NCBI RefSeq assembly: GCF_024700075.1
Contig: NZ_JAJONE010000004.1
Coordinates: 124,001-188,000, forward strand
Direction: 5' to 3'
DNA: 64,000 bases
Source: Hymenobacter sp. J193
GTDB taxonomy: Bacteria; Bacteroidota; Bacteroidia; Cytophagales; Hymenobacteraceae
A model generated the notes under the pieces. That model saw only the letters and a program-made list of their open reading frames with translations. It did no database searches and was not told where the DNA came from. This document shows, piece after piece, positions 30,156-37,471 of this stretch. Numbering within the stretch: position 1 is the stretch's first letter; every line of letters begins with the position of its first letter. The position numbers and the translations under genes were made by a program.

Positions 30156-30393
30156 GAGCTGCCCCTAATGCCTAAGGTGCAAAAATGCGCGTTTCCAAGT
30201 TTCAAATACTCATCCCTCCTAGTCGATGCTAGCACAAGAGTAGATTATCTTTCACACACAACTTTAGGACTAAAGCTATAACCAAGGCCATCCCTATATG
30301 CGTTAAGTGTATGCATCCGGTACATAATAGGCTTTGTCCATTCAAATCAGTTGATTGGCCTAGTGCATAGGATAATCAGTTTCAACTAAGTCA
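30156..30393. other. Divergent promoter region with repeat copy 4
   Basis: A 238-bp AT-rich region between the nuclease gene (minus) and the unknown gene at 30394 (plus). Positions 30262-30289, read on the minus strand (GGCCTTGGTTATAGCTTTAG onward), are a diverged copy of the 28-nt dispersed repeat. Nothing else is recognised. Confidence 0.5.
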
Positions 30394-31305
30394 ATGACAC
30401 GAATAGCTGGTATCATACCATACCCTGTATCTTCATATACTCAGCTGCAACTGCTGAAACAGTCACTCTTGCTATGTGACTTAGTTGGCTTTTTCGCAGT
30501 GGATAGCCAAGTGATGTCACTAAGAAGTAATTCATTCCGCTACCCTGTGCTCGGGCATATAGCGAATGAACTGGAATCTCTGTTGGAGTCTGGTTACTTA
30601 ATAGAGGCAATCAAAACGAAGGAGACGTTTTCTTTTAAGGCTAATGACCCAGTGGCGGCAGAATTCATCAGTGAAGGTGAGTTAATCAACAGTATCGATA
30701 GAAGGCTAGGTAAGAAGAAATATGATATATTAGATAGAACCAAGGATTATGACACAATAGAAGAAGCAAAAGCTCGCTTGGCTTGCCTTAAGTTAAATTA
30801 TGAGGATAATGATTTTACTGCTGTACCCCTCGTAAGGCAGTTAAGGTTGCCCAAAGGAAGTAAGGCAACACAGGCTGATGTTATTAAGCTGGTGTTGAGA
30901 GAGATTCCAATTCCTGATGAACAGACATCATGGGAAAAGATATTTCAATTCAAAAGCGACCCCAATAACAAAGGAAGGTTGGCAGTTCTGAAAGATTGGA
31001 TGAATAAGGCTATTAGCTCAAATAGGCCTGCTACTGAAATAAGTGACGAGCTAGAAGCTTTACTGTTTCAATATCGAAGAAGCTTGGAAATCCATAAGAT
31101 TAAATTCAGAACAGGAACGCTACAAACACTAGTTGTTGGAACCGCAGAGTTACTTGAGAATGCAGCGAGGCTTAAATTCTCAGCGATTGCTAAAAGCATC
31201 TTTTCTGCTCAAACCGCCCGTGCGGAATTGTATAATGCTGAGTTGACTTCACCAGGGAGCGCTCTTGCTTATTTATATAAGGTAGGTGAAGAATTTAATA
31301 AATAG
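30394..31305 (+). CDS. Unknown protein, AT-rich gene
   Basis: 303 residues, not recognised. It starts MTRIAGIIPYPVSSYTQLQLL, has no clear signal peptide or long membrane helix, and is mostly helical with charged segments (EELEALLFQYRRSLEIHKIK-like). A hydrophobic region lies near residues 240-260 (LQTLVVGTAELLENAARL). Codon use is clearly more AT-rich than the metal-resistance genes (many AAT, TTA, AGA), which points to separate acquisition. It is divergent from the Avs-like gene and convergent with the graspetide-linked membrane gene (16 bp between stops). It could belong to the defence island, but no function can be assigned. Confidence 0.7.
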   Translation: MTRIAGIIPYPVSSYTQLQLLKQSLLLCDLVGFFAVDSQVMSLRSNSFRYPVLGHIANELESLLESGYLIEAIKTKETFSFKANDPVAAEFISEGELINSIDRRLGKKKYDILDRTKDYDTIEEAKARLACLKLNYEDNDFTAVPLVRQLRLPKGSKATQADVIKLVLREIPIPDEQTSWEKIFQFKSDPNNKGRLAVLKDWMNKAISSNRPATEISDELEALLFQYRRSLEIHKIKFRTGTLQTLVVGTAELLENAARLKFSAIAKSIFSAQTARAELYNAELTSPGSALAYLYKVGEEFNK

Positions 31306-31321
31306 ACCCTGAACTCTTCAC

Positions 31322-32089
31322 CTACGGTTGCTTCTTACCTTGGCTTAAAGAGTCTTTTTGTGCTCTTAGGGGGTACTCATATTTCACCATACTATCTGCT
31401 ACAGCATTAGAGGAATGGGTACGAGCCTGTTGCCTGAGGTTAAGTACAGAACCATCCACTAACTGCACTTTGCTGGGCTCTTCCTTTTTCAAAAACAGCC
31501 CTATACATACAAACAAAATTAGCGTGGACGTAAGAAGAAGAGCGGTTGAGAAGGAGTGCGCCGCATAATTTAAGAAGTTAGCTTTCTGATTATTATTGCT
31601 CGAATTGCGCTTAACAGAATTGTAGTAGTCGACAATCAACTCACTCTTGTATTGATTGCCTGAGTCGACATTAGCAGGTATGGTCTCATCATTATACTCC
31701 TTAAATATATTGTCGGGACTCGGCTGCATGTATTGCCATTGCAATACTTTATTCAGCATCGAAGCGTGATATATTGAATTAGTAAAGAGTATTATGGTAG
31801 CCACGAAAAGCGCCGTTATTAGGTACAGCAGTGGTCTGGGTAGCTGGCTAAGGCTATCGGCGATGAGTGGTGTGATAATGCCTACCAAGGATAAAATCAG
31901 GCCTGCCTGTCCCAGCAACTGACCGGCTTTGCTCTCTAGCGTTTCCTTACGCTCGTCCTCCTTCTCAAACGTGTCCTTTATGAACTCTAGGTGCTGGTCC
32001 AAGGTAGTTGAGGTAGGCAACAAATTTGCCGTTAACGTTGGGGTGTTGGTGGGGGGAGAGGACTGGCTTATGGGGTAGAAAGAAGCCAT
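31322..32089 (-). CDS. Three-helix membrane protein next to graspetide genes
   Basis: 255 residues. A cytosolic acidic coiled segment (IKDTFEKEDERKETLESKAG, about 37-56) leads into two hydrophobic helices (about 60-80 and 85-105). A soluble, polar part of about 75 residues follows, then a third helix (LLLTSTLILFVCIGLFL) and a charged tail. The helix-hairpin with an acidic N-terminal coil resembles SLATT/2TM-type membrane proteins found in bacterial conflict systems, but I cannot assign a family. It lies 76 bp downstream of the ATP-grasp gene on the same strand, so it may be the export, immunity or membrane-effector component of the cluster. Function unknown. Confidence 0.6.
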   Translation of the reverse strand: MASFYPISQSSPPTNTPTLTANLLPTSTTLDQHLEFIKDTFEKEDERKETLESKAGQLLGQAGLILSLVGIITPLIADSLSQLPRPLLYLITALFVATIILFTNSIYHASMLNKVLQWQYMQPSPDNIFKEYNDETIPANVDSGNQYKSELIVDYYNSVKRNSSNNNQKANFLNYAAHSFSTALLLTSTLILFVCIGLFLKKEEPSKVQLVDGSVLNLRQQARTHSSNAVADSMVKYEYPLRAQKDSLSQGKKQP

Positions 32090-32165
32090 AGTAGTAAAAC
32101 AAGCGCTTGAGCATAGGCAAGGGGGATAAAAACCAACTTTTCTACTAAGTTGAAAAGCGAAAGAT

Positions 32166-33083
32166 TCACGTAGTCAATTCACGAATCAGCGCACTTGAAA
32201 TGGGCAGGCCACATTCCATTTCCATCCAAGCCCATTGACCGTTGGGGTTGATTTCCAGAAAATAATATTGGCCATCGGTCGCTTTTATTAGGTCTATTGC
32301 TCCAAAGTTGAGGTTTAGTGCGCTAACCAATGAGCGGCAGCGGTCTGCCATGGATTCTGGCAATACATATGGCTGAAAGGCAAGCTTTTCCTTGCGCCAG
32401 TCGTGCTGTGTGGTTGCGTATGCCTGTGAATCAACTGAGGCAGCAAAAACGTGCTGGCCTACTACGGTTACACGTATTTCGTAGGCTTTGGGGATGTTAC
32501 GCTGGAAGATACTGGGTGTAAGAAAGTACCGGTCTAACTGGGCAATATGTTCAGGTCTGACTTTATTCGTAAATACAACCTGCTTGTAGCTATCGAATAG
32601 GATTTTATTATTGAAAATGGGCTTTATGATAATATCCCCGTCATGCTTATGATAAAAATCAACTATGGACTGCCGTTGATTCGTAGCAAGCGTTTCCGGA
32701 ATAATGAAACCCAACTCCACGGCCTTCCTAAGGTTGACAAGCTTATTTTCCGCTTTGTAGATGTGCTCCGGTTGGCTAACCCATTTGCAGTCAATCAGGT
32801 GATAGAAGTTGTTTAGTAGTGCCAACAACTCACTGGCAATGTAATCCGCTACGTGCGCGTCCTCCAGTGTCACAATGGGCTTTTTGACCCGCCGAAACCA
32901 GACCGCGGTAAATCGCTCGATGTTTCCGAGACTTAGCTGAAAACCTCCCGAGAAGCCTATCGAGTACGGGTATTCAGCCAAATCCTCACAGTTCAGCCGG
33001 AAGTAAGGTATAGAGGCCGCATTCAGTTGGTTGATGACAAAGTCAGCGGTAAAGTCTTCCTTATGAGTAATGATGAGTATCAT
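32166..33083 (-). CDS. ATP-grasp ligase of the MvdC/MvdD (graspetide maturase) family
   Basis: 305 residues from ATG 33083 (MILIITHKEDFTADFVINQL). The pre-ATP-grasp part includes IPYFRLNCEDLAEY and FTAVWFRRVKKP, characteristic of microviridin-type ligases. The ATP-grasp core follows, with DIIIKPIFNNKI, then the C-terminal metal/ATP-binding loop YFLEINPNGQWAWMEMECG. Such enzymes join Thr/Ser or Lys side chains to Asp/Glu in a ribosomal precursor as omega-esters or amides. Its start overlaps the precursor stop in TGATG, implying coupled translation. The adjacent precursor with repeated Thr and Asp/Glu blocks supports a graspetide function. Confidence 0.85.
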   Translation of the reverse strand: MILIITHKEDFTADFVINQLNAASIPYFRLNCEDLAEYPYSIGFSGGFQLSLGNIERFTAVWFRRVKKPIVTLEDAHVADYIASELLALLNNFYHLIDCKWVSQPEHIYKAENKLVNLRKAVELGFIIPETLATNQRQSIVDFYHKHDGDIIIKPIFNNKILFDSYKQVVFTNKVRPEHIAQLDRYFLTPSIFQRNIPKAYEIRVTVVGQHVFAASVDSQAYATTQHDWRKEKLAFQPYVLPESMADRCRSLVSALNLNFGAIDLIKATDGQYYFLEINPNGQWAWMEMECGLPISSALIRELTT

Positions 33084-33433
33084 CAATCAGTATCGGAGCT
33101 TTCGTGGGTCAGGGTCAGCGTCATGGTTGCTAGCCGAGCAAGCAGGGCGTGGTAACCCGGGTCGCTATCGGATACCTCATTGTGCGTGCGTGTTTCGGTA
33201 GCAGTGTCCAAATAGCGACGGCAATTGTCAAGCTGAGGGTTACGGTCAGTATCCGAATCTTCGTGCATCGTCTTGGTGAAGGTTTCCGTTGCCAAGCGAC
33301 TTAGGGTAATTGCCGGTTCGCTGGTTCCCTTCAGAACAGTAAGATTCAGGGTTTCAGAGTAAGACAATGATGCTGCGAAATCATCATCGCTCAACAACGG
33401 CTGTTCGGCGTATTCAAGAATAAGAGGAAGCAT
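33083..33433 (-). CDS. Graspetide precursor peptide with three Thr-rich/acidic cores
   Basis: 116 residues. After a leader of about 45 residues come three spaced repeats: TETFTKTMHEDSDTD (49-63), TATETRTHNEVSDSD (77-91) and TMTLTLTHESSDTD (103-116, the very C-terminus). Each has four Thr in the register TxTxTxT and then a Glu, with SD(T/S)D closing the unit. Cores 1 and 3 are both introduced by RLA. Multiple cores with ester-forming Thr and acidic acceptors are typical of graspetides, and the ATP-grasp ligase follows with a 1-nt overlap. I know no described group with exactly this core. The ring pattern is unknown, and whether the three cores are cut apart is unclear; no protease gene is seen. 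Confidence 0.8.
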   Translation of the reverse strand: MLPLILEYAEQPLLSDDDFAASLSYSETLNLTVLKGTSEPAITLSRLATETFTKTMHEDSDTDRNPQLDNCRRYLDTATETRTHNEVSDSDPGYHALLARLATMTLTLTHESSDTD

Positions 33434-33539
33434 CTAGGTGTGTAGAGGGGTTGCAAATGGAGCTTTGAAGCTTATCACTACGTCATTGCTTACAAAGCGG
33501 AACCGCGATAAGTTACAATCGCAAGTTCAATAGACAGCA

Positions 33540-34541
33540 TTAGGCCTCAGCGGCTTGCTCTAGGTACAGCTGCTTGTCTTTCCTTCTAGTATGTACCCAA
33601 GGGATTGGGGATAGGTGATAGGCTTCAGGGAGTATTCCGGCCTCGGCAATAAATTTAGTATACTCGATGTCCGATGTGATTATTGGGAAAGAGAACCCGG
33701 GGGCCTGCGCCATCAGAGCCAGCGAAAAAGATGAATAACCAAGCTCTTTGGGCGTCGACTTATTGCCGTGTAAGGACAAATATGCACTCGCCTCCTCACC
33801 ATCGTAAAGCTTGAACTTAGCGTCGTGCATCAGGGCCAAGATGCACACAAAAACTGCTTCAAACTTTTTCCGGAACGGTTTGCTCTGAAATCCGGACAGG
33901 CCCAAGTCTTTGGATACCCTATTCAGAGCCTTGTCGAACTCATGTTGTAACCCAGCGTAACTAATTGCTCCAATTCCAAGGACCGTTCCGCGGATAAACT
34001 TCAATATGTCATCAACCAGATGAATCTCGTGAGGCTTCAGAGTTGGATTAAGGTGATAGAATCCGGCCTCCTTAGTGAAGGACCTTTTCAAAAGCTGATG
34101 AATATCTCTTTTATTTAGATTGTAATATTTGATTAAAATATCATCTGTCAAGTCATCTAAACTATCCAAGACGAAAAGGTGGAAATCAGCTTTTGAAATT
34201 TTCGGCAGGCTGATGTATCCGAGTATCTGGTCAGTATAGTAGCTGTCTGGCATTCTGGGCTCGCGGGTAATAACATTCGATTCGGCCAGTTTCTTCACCC
34301 CTTCCGAAGCCATCTTCATTTTGGCGTATTTCGCATTAATGGCTTTATGGCAGATGCCACGCTCTCTTTGGGGGTGCGCAACAAAGTCTGCTACCTCCCT
34401 CAAAAATGATTCCTCGCGCAGGAATTCTCGCACATCGATGAGCAGCATTTTAATGTCGTACTCATCAAATTGGTCATCAGCAATTCTTTGAATACTTCGG
34501 TTCAGAGAAGCAACCAGCTTTGAGTTGTGAGCCTTTATCAT
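33540..34541 (-). CDS. Unknown soluble protein
   Basis: 333 residues, no signal peptide or membrane helix. The N-terminal part has KMLLIDVREFLREESFLRE followed by VADFVAHPQRERGICHKAIN, a segment I have seen in uncharacterised bacterial proteins without a named domain. The rest is mixed, with YLSLHGNKSTPKELGYSS near residue 270. It lies 27 bp downstream of the tyrosine recombinase and 106 bp upstream of the graspetide precursor on the same strand, so it might be transcribed with either. No function is proposed. Confidence 0.7.
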   Translation of the reverse strand: MIKAHNSKLVASLNRSIQRIADDQFDEYDIKMLLIDVREFLREESFLREVADFVAHPQRERGICHKAINAKYAKMKMASEGVKKLAESNVITREPRMPDSYYTDQILGYISLPKISKADFHLFVLDSLDDLTDDILIKYYNLNKRDIHQLLKRSFTKEAGFYHLNPTLKPHEIHLVDDILKFIRGTVLGIGAISYAGLQHEFDKALNRVSKDLGLSGFQSKPFRKKFEAVFVCILALMHDAKFKLYDGEEASAYLSLHGNKSTPKELGYSSFSLALMAQAPGFSFPIITSDIEYTKFIAEAGILPEAYHLSPIPWVHTRRKDKQLYLEQAAEA

Positions 34542-34568
34542 GGTGCAGTATAAGGAACAGAAGCAACC

Positions 34569-35528
34569 TTACAGGCCTAACTCTTTGGCGGCATTATGCT
34601 GCTGTACATTGTCTAGTCGCGTATAGCGCCGAATCATCGCACTGGTTTTGTGCTTGGTTTGGTTCATAATTTTGCTATCGTCCGCTCCGTTGAGCTTCGC
34701 CACCGTGACAAAGGAAGCCCGCAACGAATGGGCTGTGTAGCCGGGTCCCAAGTAACGCTGCACTAGGGTGTTAATGGTCTGGTCTGAGAGCCGATTAGCA
34801 GTAATTCGGTTGCCCTTGCGAAGCATGACAAACACCGGCCCATCGCTGCGTTCCAGTTGCTCCAGCCATGCCTTGAGGGAACGGATGGGGCACACCGCCG
34901 GCTCAGGGGAGTAGAAAATTGCCTTCTCCTCATAGTCACCCAGTTGATTGGTTTTGCTCTTGCCTAGTGACACGACCAAGCACTCCTCAGTAAAGCGTAA
35001 GTCCTGCAGGTTGAGGGCGGTCAGCTCGGAGCGGCGAAACGCCCCCGTGAAACCGAGTAACAGAATGGCCCGGTCCCGCAGACCGGTCACCGTTTCCACG
35101 TCCAGGCTGCGCACGAGCTGCTTGAGTTGCACAAGTGAAAATGCCGGCGCCTGCTTTTGCCGAACGCCATGTAACCGGCGCACTCCATCCATGAAAATCT
35201 TGAACTGCTTGTCGTCCGTTGGCGAGTCCACACCACGAACCGCATGCGCCTTGCTGATGGCCGCGCAGTGCTGCTCCAAGGTGCCGACCTTTTTGCCGGC
35301 TTCGGCCAGATGGGTACAAAAACCAACCAGCGCATCAACGGGCGCCGGCAGCGCCGAGAAGCCGTGCTCGGTGCACCAGGCGCTGAAGCGCTTCAGGTGC
35401 GCGGCATACGCACGGGCCGTATTGGGTGCGCCGGTCAGCCCGGCCTCGACATAGCGGGCGGCCGCGCCCGTGTGGTGCGCCAGCCCGTGGCCCACGGGAT
35501 TCACGGTCAGTGCGGCGGAGTTTTCCAT
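34569..35528 (-). CDS. Tyrosine recombinase / integrase
   Basis: 319 residues from ATG 35528 (MENSAALTVNPVGHG). The N-terminal SAM-like DNA-binding domain (NTARAYAAHLKRFSAWC) is followed by the catalytic domain. The Arg is in GFTGAFRRSELTALN, the HxxR is in YTAHSLRASFVT, and the Tyr nucleophile is in AMIRRYTRLD. Overall size fits XerC/D-like or integron-like integrases. It stands upstream of unknown gene 33540 and could move the accessory block or resolve plasmid multimers. Inverted AGGTATCG and AGGTATGATA arms just upstream are candidate binding sites. Confidence 0.92.
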   Translation of the reverse strand: MENSAALTVNPVGHGLAHHTGAAARYVEAGLTGAPNTARAYAAHLKRFSAWCTEHGFSALPAPVDALVGFCTHLAEAGKKVGTLEQHCAAISKAHAVRGVDSPTDDKQFKIFMDGVRRLHGVRQKQAPAFSLVQLKQLVRSLDVETVTGLRDRAILLLGFTGAFRRSELTALNLQDLRFTEECLVVSLGKSKTNQLGDYEEKAIFYSPEPAVCPIRSLKAWLEQLERSDGPVFVMLRKGNRITANRLSDQTINTLVQRYLGPGYTAHSLRASFVTVAKLNGADDSKIMNQTKHKTSAMIRRYTRLDNVQQHNAAKELGL

Positions 35529-35542
35529 GCAGCCTATATATA

Positions 35543-35685
35543 AGGTATCGTCACCTGGTTTGGGATATGCCGGCAAGATAGCAGATAGGTAGTGATAAGA
35601 CTTACTAATCGATACCTATTCCTGAAAAGAAAGGTCGCTGTCATCAACGGCCTTCTAGGTATGATAACTAAGACTTATCATACCT
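35543..35685. promoter_or_regulatory. Inverted repeats upstream of the recombinase, possible recombination site
   Basis: AGGTATCG (35543-35550) and CGATACCT (35610-35617) are inverted arms. A tighter perfect 10-bp inverted repeat follows: AGGTATGATA (35657-35666) and TATCATACCT (35676-35685) around 9 nt. GATAAGACTTACTAA and GATAACTAAGACTTA share AAGACTTA. Such arm-core-arm layouts are typical of tyrosine-recombinase sites, but the second hairpin could instead be a terminator of the SEC-C gene. Confidence 0.5.
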
Positions 35686-35695
35686 TATTTAGTGT

Positions 35696-36376
35696 CTAAG
35701 CCGGTCGGTCTGCCTCACCCAAATTGGTTTTCAGTTTTCGCAGGTCTGCTTTGATGCGCGGGCCGATGCTTTTGCCGTGACAATTTTTGTAACGGTCGGG
35801 TCCCTGGCAAAGGCATCGCTTCTTAGGCATACCGCCCATGTAAATGAATCCCTGCAAGGCGTTTTTCAACGCATCGTAATAGTGGTGAAGCTCTAGGGCA
35901 GCGTCGGGTAGCCGCATGTGCATATCATCTCCCCGGGTACCGTAAGCGTGTATCTTGGAAAGCGTTTCGCATACTCGGATAAAATCGTCCACTACAGGGT
36001 TACCAGTGATATTGATTCGCACGTTGTCTGTGTCTTGGCCGGTGTACACAAACCCTTCATTGTCCGAAACGAAAAGCGTGTGTTCGGCCTGCCCTTCCGT
36101 TGGGGTGATGTCTACGAACTCTTCCTGCTCATCTTCCCAGACCGCATGCCTTTCTGCTTCGCATAGGATAGTTGTTTTGTGGATAGCCCAACCGTAATGA
36201 ATTCGCCCGCCATCCCGCTTCACCTTTTCCTCAACATTGGGAAAGCAGTTTAGATGCTTAGCATAAGGTTCCGGCCGGATAAGTACCAACTCGGGTTCAA
36301 ACTCAACCTTCAACTTATCAAGTAGCTTGGTAACGAAAGCATCATCCTTGTCTGGAGGGGTAGTAGCGTGTAGCAT
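35696..36376 (-). CDS. Unknown protein with SEC-C-like zinc motif
   Basis: 226 residues. The C-terminal part has KKRCLCQGPDRYKNCHGK, a CxC...CH arrangement like the SEC-C metal-binding motif of SecA and of many accessory proteins. The N-terminal 180 residues are acidic and not recognised (YGWAIHKTTILCEAERHAVWE, a segment with conserved aromatics). Proteins with a SEC-C tail are frequent in defence and plasmid accessory regions, often of unknown role. Transcribed on its own towards the recombinase, which starts 168 bp downstream. Confidence 0.65.
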   Translation of the reverse strand: MLHATTPPDKDDAFVTKLLDKLKVEFEPELVLIRPEPYAKHLNCFPNVEEKVKRDGGRIHYGWAIHKTTILCEAERHAVWEDEQEEFVDITPTEGQAEHTLFVSDNEGFVYTGQDTDNVRINITGNPVVDDFIRVCETLSKIHAYGTRGDDMHMRLPDAALELHHYYDALKNALQGFIYMGGMPKKRCLCQGPDRYKNCHGKSIGPRIKADLRKLKTNLGEADRPA

Positions 36377-36530
36377 GAGCGCAAGTAAAGGGTAATAGGG
36401 GGTGGAATTAGCCTACCAAAATACGTGGCCAGCTACTGACCATTTTATTGGGCGGCATTGATTAGTGTAAAAGCATCTAGTTAGTACTTTTACCGACCGC
36501 CCTTCCGCTTATTCTACTAGCAAAGTCTAT

Positions 36531-37456
36531 ATGGCAAAACTTTACATTCTTCAATTTCTACTTCTGATTGTCAGCATTCCTACGCTCGCCCAGCGGCCCA
36601 AGCCCGCCGCGGTTACCCTGCCCCCGGCCGATACCGTCTACTTTGACCGCGACTGGGAGCGCACCGAAACACTGGAGGAAGTCAGCTACGCCCGCGTTGC
36701 CCGCCACGATGCCGCCGGCAAAACCATGGGCACGGTGCGGGACTACTTTTATCCGTCCTGGAAAAAGCAGTGGGAAGGCAAGATGGCCAGCGAAGCCCCC
36801 GACAAGCCCACGGGACTGTGTTGCGGCTGGCACGAAAACGGCCAGGTGAGCTTCAAGGGCACCTACGTCAACGGCGTGCAGCAAGCCGACTTTCGCAGCT
36901 GGCGCGACGATGGCCGGGAAATCAAGTGCAAGTCTCTCATGCAGGAGGCGCTGCCGCTGAGCACCGCCTCGATTCACTGCAGCAACTGCATGCACATCAG
37001 CCGCAAAGTCTTCACCGTGGACATTCCCGAAGGCACGGTGGGCATCGTCTACAAGCTGGATGTGCGCGACGAAGGCCAGCCCCCGGTGTCGTGGTCCACG
37101 GCTCTGGCCCTGGCCGGCGTAGTCGGTACGGGCGGCATGTCCGCGCCCGCCCTGCTGACTACGGCGGCTACGGCCCTCACAAAGCAGGGCAACAATGCGC
37201 CGCCCACCGTGAGCACCAAATGCCACTGGTACATCACGCCCGACGAAGCCTCAGCGCAGCAGTTTCTGGACACCAAAGGCTACATCAAGGACGTGAAGAG
37301 CTGCCTGCGCGTGGCGTCCAACACCCCCAGGAAACCCGGCCCATCAGCCTGCCGCCCGGCATCCGCCGGCTCTACGTGTGCGTGAACAACGACAACTACA
37401 CCACCGACGCCACGGCAACGCTGAGCGTGACGGCGCTGGTGCAGACCTGCAAGTAG
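36531..37456 (+). pseudogene. Exported MORN-repeat protein, frameshifted near its end
   Basis: Signal peptide (FLLLIVSIPTLAQ) followed by toxin-antitoxin-like MORN repeats: GLCCGWHENGQVSFKGTYVNG and the next RSWRDDGREI. A downstream region has paired Cys (HCSNCMH, KCHWY). The frame open from 36531 ends at 37385. The natural C-terminus (ISLPPGIRRLYVCVNNDNY, then TALVQTCK) continues in the next frame to 37456. The switch falls at a C5 run (37324-37328), where one extra C would restore continuity (SNTPQETRPISLPPG). Function unknown; possibly a surface or secreted protein. The break may be a sequencing error. Confidence 0.6.
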
Positions 37457-37471
37457 GGAGCCGGCTGCCCG

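Noticed and set aside
36531..37456. Programmed frameshifting in the MORN protein
   Set aside because: No slippery heptamer or downstream structure; the C5 run makes an indel the simpler explanation.
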